Shown one piece after another: positions 1 through 6,068 of a stretch of 6,068 nt of DNA (the first letter of the stretch is position 1; every line of letters begins with the position of its first letter). Source of the DNA: Treponema sp. UBA4319. GTDB lineage: Bacteria > Spirochaetota > Spirochaetia > Treponematales > Treponemataceae. A program made the position numbers and the translations under genes. The notes beneath the pieces were generated by a model. The model did not search any database. It saw only the letters and a program-made list of their open reading frames with translations, and was not told the origin of the DNA. Location of the stretch: assembly GCA_002393865.1 (NCBI GenBank), contig DGUD01000204.1, forward strand, positions 1 through 6,068, read 5' to 3'.

Positions 1-5
1 TTTTT

Positions 6-34
6 TTGCATTAAAAAGGGTTCTTGCGTATAGT
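6..34 (+). promoter_or_regulatory. Possible sigma70-type promoter of the efflux operon
   Basis: A TTGCAT box (6-11) lies 17 nt before TATAGT (29-34). The second box matches five of six consensus -10 bases, while the first keeps only the TTG core. It sits in an AT-rich stretch of about 55 nt at the left edge, which contrasts with the GC-rich DNA that follows. Transcription would start near position 41 and give a leader of about 165 nt before the channel gene. A second -10-like box, TATAAG (40-45), has no convincing -35 partner. This is a prediction from motif and spacing only. Confidence 0.4.
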
Positions 35-60
35 TGTTTTATAAGATAGAATCAAGCCTG

Positions 61-83
61 CCGGGGAACATTGGGTTTTCCGG
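61..83 (+). other. Small imperfect hairpin in the leader
   Basis: Bases 61-68 can pair with 76-83 around a 7-nt loop, giving 8 pairs of which two are G-U wobbles. A further small hairpin (CGCAT 100-104 with ATGCG 109-113, 4-nt loop) lies downstream. Neither is followed by a T tract, so they are not terminators. They may be chance pairings in GC-rich DNA. They are recorded because the whole leader from 61 to 185 appears able to fold. Confidence 0.25.
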
Positions 84-140
84 GGGCGAGTCCGCAACGC
101 GCATCGCCATGCGTTTGTTTTTGCGGAGCATCAGGAATGC

Positions 141-185
141 GCCCGGAAGCAGCCCGCTTTTGAGGGCTTCTGGCTGTTTCCGGGC
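141..185 (+). promoter_or_regulatory. Strong stem-loop directly upstream of the channel gene RBS
   Basis: Bases 141-154 pair with 172-185 to give a 14-bp stem with one G-U wobble (149 with 177) and a 17-nt loop (155-171). The 3' arm ends six bases before the GGAG (192-195) that serves the start at 207. No run of T follows, so it does not look like an intrinsic terminator. A competing shorter hairpin, AGCCC (151-155) with GGGCT (164-168), would use part of the 5' arm and the loop. It could be a translational control element, an mRNA stabiliser or a repressor operator, and the sequence does not decide between them. Confidence 0.5.
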
Positions 186-191
186 AGCCTT

Positions 192-200
192 GGAGATAGG
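192..200 (+). promoter_or_regulatory. Ribosome binding site of the channel gene
   Basis: GGAGATAGG at 192-200 ends six bases before the ATG at 207. This supports that start, because the protein then begins directly with a charged n-region and a hydrophobic signal segment. Confidence 0.6.
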
Positions 201-206
201 AAATCC

Positions 207-1529
207 ATGCCCGTGAAAAAAAGAGCACTTATCCTGCTGTGCGGCGGCCTTGCGGTCTGCCTGCACGCAGCGGCACAAGAAAGCACTTCCCGGCCGATAC
301 AGCTGACGGCAGACAGCGCGGTTGAATACGCTGTCCGCGGGAACATATCCTTAAAAAAGAGCGAGATTTCGCTGCAGGCCGCAAAACGCGCCCGGAACTA
401 CTCGTGGAATTCCGTGAGCCCGTCGCTGAGCAGCTCCGCGTCGCTGCGCAAGACGCTGCCAGAGAAGGACAGCGGCACTGCGGCCGCGGCGGCATCCAAT
501 GCGGCGAACCTTACGCTGGGGGCAAGCATAAACATCGGGCTTTCCCCGTCGCTGTACACATCCATACGGGGCGCCGTGCTCAGTTACGAGAAGCAGCAGC
601 TTGACTACGCGGCGGCGGTGCGCACCATAGAGCTGAACGTCCGCAAGGCATTCTATTCGATTCTGTACGAGCAGGAGAACGTCGCGCTGCGCAAGAACAG
701 CGCCGACAGCGCCCAGAAGCAGTACGCCTCCAACCTCGCAAAGTACAACCGCGGCCTGCTTCCCCGGCTGGACGTGCTGAATTCGCAGATTTCCTACCAG
801 AACGCGCGGCTGGCGCTGGAGAACGCCCAGACTACGCTGCTCAACGACATGGCGACGTTCAAGCAGATGCTCGGCCTGCCGCAGGACACGGAGCTGAGCG
901 TCAGCGGCTCGCTGGACGCTGTGCTCGACCTGCCGGAGCTTGACATTGCCGCCGTACAGAAAAATTCCAGCACCATCAGCTCGCTGGAAAAGCAGCTTGC
1001 CATCGCCAGGAACAATCTGCTTGCCGCCCGCCTGAACGCCTATGCCCCGTCGCTGTCGGCAGGCTATTCCTACAGCTTTGCGCGGGCGCTGGAGGAGAAT
1101 TCCGAGTGGACGCACGGAGGAACGCTTTCGCTCGGCCTGACGCTGCCGCTGGACGGCATCCTGCCGTGGTCAAAGAGCGCGCAGGGTATTGCCACGCAGA
1201 AGGACAGCATCCGCACGCTCCAGCTGGAGCTTGACGACGCAAAGACGACGCTTGAGGTCAGCACGCAGGGCTATCTGAACAAGATACGGCAGCTGCAGGC
1301 GGCGCTCGCGCTGCAGAAAAGCAGCGTGGACTACGCAAAGGAGTCCTATGCGCTGACCATCGAGGCCTACAACAGCGGCACAAAGGACCACCTTGTGCTG
1401 CAGACGGCGGCGGACAACCTGCTTCAGGCTGAAGTGAACCTGAAATCGCAGGCGTATTCGCTCATCGCCGCCTTGCTTGAGCTGGAGAACAGCATCGGCG
1501 CCCCATTCGGGACATTCGGAATAAAATAG
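207..1529 (+). CDS. TolC-family outer-membrane efflux channel
   Basis: This encodes the outer-membrane and periplasmic exit duct of the pump (440 aa, usual for the OEP/TolC family). Residues 1-24 form a signal peptide: MPVKKR, a hydrophobic core, then HAAAQ with likely cleavage near residue 23. The rest shows the family's two-fold repeat. Repeat one has long helices (about 122-222) containing YNRGLLPRLDVLNSQ (180-194). Repeat two has YNSGTKDHLVLQ (388-399) in the equivalent place. Alternating hydrophobic segments at about 101-120 and 305-318 fit the paired strands of the beta-barrel domain. An Ala-rich patch (92-100) precedes the first barrel strand. It is first in the operon, 131 nt before the adaptor gene. 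The family call is secure from these motifs and context; the substrate is unknown. The ATG at 207 has a good RBS and the gene ends at TAG 1527-1529. Confidence 0.93.
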   Translation: MPVKKRALILLCGGLAVCLHAAAQESTSRPIQLTADSAVEYAVRGNISLKKSEISLQAAKRARNYSWNSVSPSLSSSASLRKTLPEKDSGTAAAAASNAANLTLGASINIGLSPSLYTSIRGAVLSYEKQQLDYAAAVRTIELNVRKAFYSILYEQENVALRKNSADSAQKQYASNLAKYNRGLLPRLDVLNSQISYQNARLALENAQTTLLNDMATFKQMLGLPQDTELSVSGSLDAVLDLPELDIAAVQKNSSTISSLEKQLAIARNNLLAARLNAYAPSLSAGYSYSFARALEENSEWTHGGTLSLGLTLPLDGILPWSKSAQGIATQKDSIRTLQLELDDAKTTLEVSTQGYLNKIRQLQAALALQKSSVDYAKESYALTIEAYNSGTKDHLVLQTAADNLLQAEVNLKSQAYSLIAALLELENSIGAPFGTFGIK

Positions 1530-1660
1530 GGAGCTTTTAAAGGCAGGCGCGGTATCGGCCGCCCCCGGTGGCGCGGCTGGTATCATCGCATTTTCAGATA
1601 AAGCTGTCCTGAGACTTCTGTTTCGGAACCAGCAAGCTTAAAACCGTATTAGGAAAGAAC
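1530..1660 (+). other. Intergenic spacer between channel and adaptor genes
   Basis: This 131-nt gap contains no gene. Its first part is GC-rich and holds a short hairpin, GCCGCC (1558-1563) with GGTGGC (1567-1572), around a 3-nt loop with one wobble. The hairpin is not followed by a T tract, so transcription probably continues into the adaptor gene. A broken direct repeat is present: GGCGCGG followed directly by TATC at 1546-1556, and GGCGCGG with CTGG inserted before TATC at 1570-1584. The second half is less GC-rich, and I found no convincing promoter pair in it. Confidence 0.5.
1651..1657 (+). promoter_or_regulatory. Ribosome binding site of the adaptor gene
   Basis: AGGAAAG lies just before the ATG at 1661, with six bases between AGGA (1651-1654) and the start codon. 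It supports this start, which gives a protein beginning with an inner-membrane anchor segment. Confidence 0.55.
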
Positions 1661-2758
1661 ATGAAGACTGTCAGAACCATCATCGTCCTTGTTATCTGCG
1701 CCCTGATTATCGGCGCGACATACAGCTTTTTGCCGTATACCATCAAGATTTCCATCGAGCAGCGCAAGGGCGGCGCTCCGGGAATCCCCGGTTTTGGCGG
1801 GAGGCGCGGCGGCTGGGGCGGCATGCAGCAGCAGAGCGTTACGAGCGTGCGGACGCAAGTGGCCGTAAAGACAGCGCTTCAGGACTATGTGCTCACGACC
1901 GGCGAGATTGAGGCGCAGGCCTCCGTGGATGTCTACCCGGAAATCGGCGGCAAGATAAGCGAAGTCTACGTGGAGCTCGGCTCCAAGGTAAAGCAGGGGG
2001 ATCTGATTGCAAAGATAGACCCGTCCTCGCCGGGCATGCAGTACAAGCTCAACCCGGTCTACGCGCCCATCTCCGGGGCAATCACCTCGGTGCCGCTCAA
2101 GCAGGGCACGACCGTCTCAAAGACGAGCTCCCTCGCGACCATCGGCGACACCGCGGAGCTCCAGCTCAAGGCGAACGTGCCGGAGCGCTACGTCGCATCG
2201 CTGCGGACGGGGCTGACGGCAGATGTCGTGCTGGAGGCCTACCCGGACGAGGTGTTTACTGCCGCAATCACGCGCGTGTCCCCCATCCTTGACAAGTCCA
2301 GCCGCTCCAAGGAAATCCTGCTGGGATTCAGCAAGGCGGATTCCCGCATCAACGCCGGTATGTTCGCAAAGGTGAAGCTCCGCACGGATGTCTACGCGGG
2401 GCAGATAGCGGTTCCTGCGGACGCAATCATAGAGAAGTCTGGGACGCAGTATGTCTACGTGATGAATCCCGACGGGCAGACCGTCACGCGCCGCGAGGTG
2501 ACCACCGGCAAGACGGTAGACAACGTGACCCAGCTGCTGAGCGGCGTCAGCGAGGGCGAGAAGATTGTCGTGGAGGGCATGCGCTCGCTGGGAGAAGGCT
2601 CCTCCGTCAAGGACATAACGGACGGCATCCCCGCCGCCGGGGAGGCAAAGGTCATGCCGCAGGACGGCATGCAGCAGGGTGAGAGTCCGGCGGACGGAAA
2701 GCAGCCTGAAGGCAAGTCCGAAGGACGCCGGGGCGGCAGCGGGAGGAAGGATTCATGA
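1661..2758 (+). CDS. RND efflux periplasmic adaptor (membrane fusion protein), hairpin-less
   Basis: This is the adaptor that links the inner-membrane transporter to the outer-membrane channel (365 aa). In order it shows an N-terminal hydrophobic anchor or signal (about 5-25, no lipobox), a Gly/Arg-rich linker (37-54, GGAPGIPGFGGRRGGWGG), a first half-lipoyl motif (87-120, with EIGGKISEVYVELGSKVKQG), a second half-lipoyl motif (about 133-163, with APISGAI), a beta-barrel domain (about 164-245) and a membrane-proximal domain (about 246-320). A hydrophilic Gly/Lys/Glu-rich tail (about 325-365) follows. Only about 12 residues (121-132) separate the lipoyl halves, where most family members have a long coiled-coil hairpin. 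Loss of that hairpin is known for Borrelia BesA, so this looks like a lineage trait, not a broken gene; both flanking halves are intact. Its stop overlaps the transporter start by 4 nt. The family assignment is firm; the placement in the BesA-like group is inferred. Confidence 0.92.
   Translation: MKTVRTIIVLVICALIIGATYSFLPYTIKISIEQRKGGAPGIPGFGGRRGGWGGMQQQSVTSVRTQVAVKTALQDYVLTTGEIEAQASVDVYPEIGGKISEVYVELGSKVKQGDLIAKIDPSSPGMQYKLNPVYAPISGAITSVPLKQGTTVSKTSSLATIGDTAELQLKANVPERYVASLRTGLTADVVLEAYPDEVFTAAITRVSPILDKSSRSKEILLGFSKADSRINAGMFAKVKLRTDVYAGQIAVPADAIIEKSGTQYVYVMNPDGQTVTRREVTTGKTVDNVTQLLSGVSEGEKIVVEGMRSLGEGSSVKDITDGIPAAGEAKVMPQDGMQQGESPADGKQPEGKSEGRRGGSGRKDS
2742..2746 (+). promoter_or_regulatory. 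Ribosome binding site of the transporter gene
   Basis: GGAGG inside the last codons of the adaptor gene lies eight bases before the ATG at 2755. Together with the ATGA overlap (2755-2758) it fixes the transporter start and points to translational coupling of the two genes. Confidence 0.7.
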
Positions 2759-5700
2759 TAAGCCAGAAAACGCTCCAGCATCCCATCCTTATGCTTATCA
2801 TCTTCGCGCTGCTGGGCACGATGGGCATATTCACCTTGGGGAATCTTTCCATCAGCCTTTTTCCGGACGTTGACAATCCGTACCTCATGATTTCCGCCAC
2901 GTACACGAACGCCGGTCCGGAGTCCGTGGAGAAGACGGTCACGACCCCCATAGAGAACGCGCTGGTCAGCGTGAGCAACCTGAAGAATATCACGTCCACC
3001 TCGTCGGAGGGCTCATGCCGGGTCTCTCTGGAATTCAACTACGGCACCGACCTTGAGTCCGCCTTCAACGACGTGCGGGACAAGCTTGACAGGGTGTCGC
3101 GCACCCTGCCGGACGGTGTTACGCCGAGCATCATGAAGATGAACGGAAACAACGACTCCATCATGCGCATCGCCATGCGCGGCAACCGCTCTGCGGACGA
3201 CCTCAAGCTGATTGCCGAGAACACCGTGGTGGACGTGCTTGCGCAGGCGGACGGCGTGGCGGAGGCATCCGTCATGGGCGGAAGGACAAAAATCGTGCGC
3301 GTGGAGCTGGAGCAGAACCGGCTGCAGGCCTACGGGCTCGCGCTCAGCACCGTCGCAAGCGCCCTTTCCCGTCAGAACATAGAGCTGGGCGGCGGCTCCA
3401 TCACCGAGGACACAAAGGATTATTCCATCCGCACCACAGGGGAATACACCAGCATTGACGAGATAAACGACACCGTCATCCAGTCGGTGAAGGGCTACGA
3501 CGTAAAACTTTCCGACCTAGGGCGCGCGTTCATGGGCTACCAGGACGCGTCCAGCGAGGTCTACATCAACGGGCAGCCGGGCGTCTATGTCTCCGTCAGC
3601 AAGCAGTCCGGCAAAAACAGCGTGACCGTGGCGAACGCCGTCTACAAAAAGATAGACGAGCTGAAATCTCAGCTGCCGGAGGATGTGTCGATGGAAATCG
3701 TCAGCGATTCCACGGAAAGCATCCGCGACACTATCAGCACGCTCTTTGAGTCGGCATGGCAGGGGCTGCTGCTGGCAATCATCATCCTGTACGTATTCCT
3801 CTGCTCGTTCAAGAGCACCATCATCATCGGCATCTCCATACCGCTCTCCATCCTCATCACGCTGCTGTGCATGAATTTTGCCGGAATCACGCTCAACATG
3901 ATGACGCTCACCGGCCTTATCCTTGGTGTCGGCATGATTGTGGACGCGTCGGTCGTTATGATAGACAACATCTATTCCTACCGGGAGCGTGGCACCAAGG
4001 CGAACGTGGCGGCAATACTCGGCAGCCAGGAGATGATAATGTCCGTCGTCTCCGGCAACCTGACCACCATCTGCGTCTTTGTGCCCTTCCTCTTCTACCT
4101 GAAGGATTTGGGCATGATGGGGCAGATGTTCAAGGGGCTCATATTCACCATCGTCATCGCGCTGGTCAGCAGTCTCTTTGTCGCTATTTTCCTTGTGCCC
4201 GTGCTTGCGGGGCATTTCTTTCCGCTCACGAACCGCAAGGAGAAGCCGCTCAAAAGCATCTTCTTCCGCACGCTCTACGGCTTCTTCAACGGAACGCAGG
4301 ACATCGTGCGCAAGGTATACCGCGTGGCGCTCAGGGCGGCGCTCAACAACCGCCTTATCACCATCGCCATCTGCCTGACGGCGCTCATCGTGTCGCTCCT
4401 GTTCATCCCCACCATGCGCATCACCATGATGACCGGCGGCTCCGACAGCAGCGTCACCATCACCGCGAACATGCCCGTCGGCACCACGCTTTCGGAGACA
4501 TCAAAGGTTGTCAGCGAATTCGAGAAGATTGTGGAGCAGGAGGTGCAGGGCTACACCACAATCATCACGTCCATCGGCGGCGGCCGCAACAGCTCCTATT
4601 CCGGCTCAATCCAGATAAACCTGCCCACGGACACATCGGTGACGGGCACCAGCGCGCAGATTCAGGAAAAGCTCCGCAAGCACTTTCAGGAATTTACCAA
4701 TGCATCCTTTACCTTTGGACGCGGCATGCGGCAGCAGCTGACGGGCGACGACCTGGACATCGTGGTGCGCAGCAGCAGCCTTGATCTTTCGGTCTCCGTG
4801 GCGAACCAGATTATGGATGTCATGGGGCAGCTTGAGGATGTGGGCGAGCCGTCGCTTGATGTGACGGACGGCCTGCCGCAGGTGGAAATCAAGATTGACC
4901 GTACCCGCGCCGCAAGCTTCGGCGTGAACGTGAGCACCGTCGCCACCGAGATACAGGCCTGCATACAGGGAAAGTCGGCCACCGTCTACCGCAAGGACGG
5001 CGAGGACTACAGCGTCTACGTGCTGCTCCGTCCGCAAGACCGCAGCCGCATCCTTGACCTCGCGCAGATTTACGTGCAGGGCACGGGAGGTCTGGTGAGC
5101 GTGGGGAACTTTGCCACGGTAAGCAAGGGCTTGGGGCCGGTGAGCATCCGCCACGAGAACCGCGCGCGCCTTGTGCATGTGACGGCGGGCATTTTGGGCG
5201 ACAAAAACGCGAACGAGGTCGAGAATGAAATCAAAGATGCCATCAGCAGCACGCTCATCATTCCCGACGGCGTGAGCATCAGCTACGAAGGTTCATGGAA
5301 GACGATGAACGAGCAGGGAAAAATCTACGGGCTCATCGGCTTGATGGCAATCCTGCTGGTATTCGGCGTGATGGCGGCGACCTACGAGAGCTTCAAGGCG
5401 CCTATCATTAACCTGATGACTATTCCCTTCCTTATCATCGGTGTCATCGCCATCTACAAGATAAGCGGGCAGGTGGTCTCTATGCTGAGCGCCATCGGCC
5501 TTATCATGCTGGTCGGCATCGTCGTGAACAACGGTATCATCCTTGTGGACTACACGAACCTGCTCCTTGACCGGGGCATGAAAATGAAGGAAGCCTGTCT
5601 GGAGGCCGGCTCAAGCCGTTTGCGCCCGGTTCTGATGACGACGCTCACCACTATACTCGGTATGCTCCCCATGTGCTTTGCCACCACGGGAAGCGCGGGG

Positions 5701-6068
5701 ATGGTGCAGCCCATCGGCATGGCGGTCGTAGGCGGGCTCACAAGCTCCACGTTCATAACGCTCTTTTTTATCCCCGTCGTTTATTCCCTCATCATGAAGG
5801 AAAAGCAGGAAAGCCAGAGCCGCATACAAGTCCAGCTGCCCGCCGCAGAAGAACCTCCGGAGGAACAGCAGCCGGAGAAAGCCGGAACCACGTATGCCGC
5901 ATCCGGCAGCACTGCCGCAGCCCCCGCGGGGACGAATGCAGCCCCCGCCGCTGCCGCACACGCATCGGACGGCACCGCGGCAGATTCCTCCGCCGCACAG
6001 CGCCCGCGCGCCGCAAACACCGCGCCCGCAGCGCAGACCGCCACCACAAGTACGGCGGCTGGTTCCCG
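2755..6068 (+). CDS. RND efflux transporter, inner-membrane pump (3' end outside the window)
   Basis: This is the proton-driven inner-membrane pump of the complex. The frame stays open for 1104 codons to the right edge. It has the complete 12-helix RND plan: TM1 at about 11-29; a large periplasmic loop (about 30-333) opening with SLFPDVDNP; TM2-TM6 at about 335-486; TM7 at about 530-551; a second periplasmic loop to about 855; TM8-TM12 at about 857-1014. The TM4 motif is GVGMIVDASVVMIDNI, so Asp397 matches AcrB Asp407 but Ala398 replaces Asp408. TM10 reads GIVVNNGIILVDY, with Asn925 where AcrB has Lys940. The family's usual length, about 1000-1050 aa, is reached soon after TM12. From about residue 1015 a polar stretch and then an Ala/Pro/Thr-rich segment (26 Ala in residues 1043-1102) continue off the edge; topology would place it in the cytoplasm. 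It overlaps the adaptor gene by 4 nt. The drug/HAE-like type is more likely than the heavy-metal type, but the substrate is unknown. Confidence 0.95.
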   Translation, partial: MISQKTLQHPILMLIIFALLGTMGIFTLGNLSISLFPDVDNPYLMISATYTNAGPESVEKTVTTPIENALVSVSNLKNITSTSSEGSCRVSLEFNYGTDLESAFNDVRDKLDRVSRTLPDGVTPSIMKMNGNNDSIMRIAMRGNRSADDLKLIAENTVVDVLAQADGVAEASVMGGRTKIVRVELEQNRLQAYGLALSTVASALSRQNIELGGGSITEDTKDYSIRTTGEYTSIDEINDTVIQSVKGYDVKLSDLGRAFMGYQDASSEVYINGQPGVYVSVSKQSGKNSVTVANAVYKKIDELKSQLPEDVSMEIVSDSTESIRDTISTLFESAWQGLLLAIIILYVFLCSFKSTIIIGISIPLSILITLLCMNFAGITLNMMTLTGLILGVGMIVDASVVMIDNIYSYRERGTKANVAAILGSQEMIMSVVSGNLTTICVFVPFLFYLKDLGMMGQMFKGLIFTIVIALVSSLFVAIFLVPVLAGHFFPLTNRKEKPLKSIFFRTLYGFFNGTQDIVRKVYRVALRAALNNRLITIAICLTALIVSLLFIPTMRITMMTGGSDSSVTITANMPVGTTLSETSKVVSEFEKIVEQEVQGYTTIITSIGGGRNSSYSGSIQINLPTDTSVTGTSAQIQEKLRKHFQEFTNASFTFGRGMRQQLTGDDLDIVVRSSSLDLSVSVANQIMDVMGQLEDVGEPSLDVTDGLPQVEIKIDRTRAASFGVNVSTVATEIQACIQGKSATVYRKDGEDYSVYVLLRPQDRSRILDLAQIYVQGTGGLVSVGNFATVSKGLGPVSIRHENRARLVHVTAGILGDKNANEVENEIKDAISSTLIIPDGVSISYEGSWKTMNEQGKIYGLIGLMAILLVFGVMAATYESFKAPIINLMTIPFLIIGVIAIYKISGQVVSMLSAIGLIMLVGIVVNNGIILVDYTNLLLDRGMKMKEACLEAGSSRLRPVLMTTLTTILGMLPMCFATTGSAGMVQPIGMAVVGGLTSSTFITLFFIPVVYSLIMKEKQESQSRIQVQLPAAEEPPEEQQPEKAGTTYAASGSTAAAPAGTNAAPAAAAHASDGTAADSSAAQRPRAANTAPAAQTATTSTAAGS
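5797..6068 (+). other. Segment coding for the low-complexity cytoplasmic tail of the transporter
   Basis: These codons encode residues 1015-1104. A charged, Glu/Gln/Pro-rich part (about 1015-1042, including AAEEPPEEQQPEK) is followed by an Ala-rich part with scattered Pro, Thr and Ser (1043-1104). No hydrophobic segment or recognised domain is visible. The DNA is rich in GCC, GCA and GCG codons. The reading frame is uninterrupted and uses mixed Ala codons, which argues against a simple run-on frame created by a single indel near the end, although a lost stop codon cannot be excluded without the rest of the gene. Confidence 0.6.

Noticed and set aside
34..216. Open frame of 60 codons on the + strand beginning at TTG 34 and overlapping the channel start
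   Set aside because: It starts with TTG, has no well-spaced ribosome binding site, resembles nothing I recognise, and runs through the leader hairpins. It is most likely chance, though a leader peptide cannot be fully excluded.
351..1115. Open frame of 254 codons on the minus strand inside the channel gene
   Set aside because: Its Arg/Gln/Val-rich product looks like a shadow of the GC-rich channel gene; the + strand frame has a signal peptide and clear TolC repeats.
1558..1572. Hairpin after the channel gene as an intrinsic terminator
   Set aside because: The stem is only 6 bp with a 3-nt loop, and no T tract follows, so it does not separate the channel gene from the adaptor gene.
1647..1652. 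TATTAG as a -10 box for a separate adaptor promoter
   Set aside because: No -35 box lies at the right distance, and the box overlaps the ribosome binding site, leaving almost no leader.
3517..4215. Open frame of 232 codons on the minus strand within the transporter gene
   Set aside because: The product is an Asp/His/Arg-rich antisense reading of the RND helices with no recognisable domain.
3756..4784. Open frame of 342 codons on the + strand within the transporter gene, very rich in His
   Set aside because: The His-rich product is the out-of-frame reading of Ile/Thr codons such as ATCACC in the membrane helices. The RND frame through the same bases is intact and has family motifs.

Overview
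The window carries one operon for a tripartite RND efflux pump, all on the + strand. It encodes a TolC-type outer-membrane channel (207-1529), a periplasmic adaptor or membrane fusion protein (1661-2758) and an inner-membrane RND transporter (2755 to beyond the right edge, 3' end not in the window). Together these would form an export path from the inner membrane and periplasm to the outside of a double-membraned bacterium. The substrate cannot be read from the sequence.

The source is probably a spirochaete, with a moderately GC-rich Treponema-like genome as my best guess. This is an inference from the adaptor, which has no alpha-helical hairpin (a trait known from Borrelia BesA), and from the overall style of the transporter. 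I could not run a database search, so the taxon is not proven.

Layout: 1-206 is an AT-rich promoter-like stretch followed by a structured leader, whose clearest element is a 14-bp hairpin at 141-185 just before the first ribosome binding site. The channel gene follows. Positions 1530-1660 are a 131-nt gap with no clear terminator. The adaptor gene then overlaps the transporter gene by 4 nt (ATGA), which indicates translational coupling. No second system, mobile element, CRISPR array or RNA gene was found.

The points most worth a second look are the hairpin-less adaptor, a long Ala/Pro-rich cytoplasmic tail on the transporter (at least 90 residues, running off the edge), changes at canonical proton-relay positions of the transporter, and the leader hairpin. 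The operon is otherwise an ordinary efflux locus, and I see no evidence for an undescribed kind of system.
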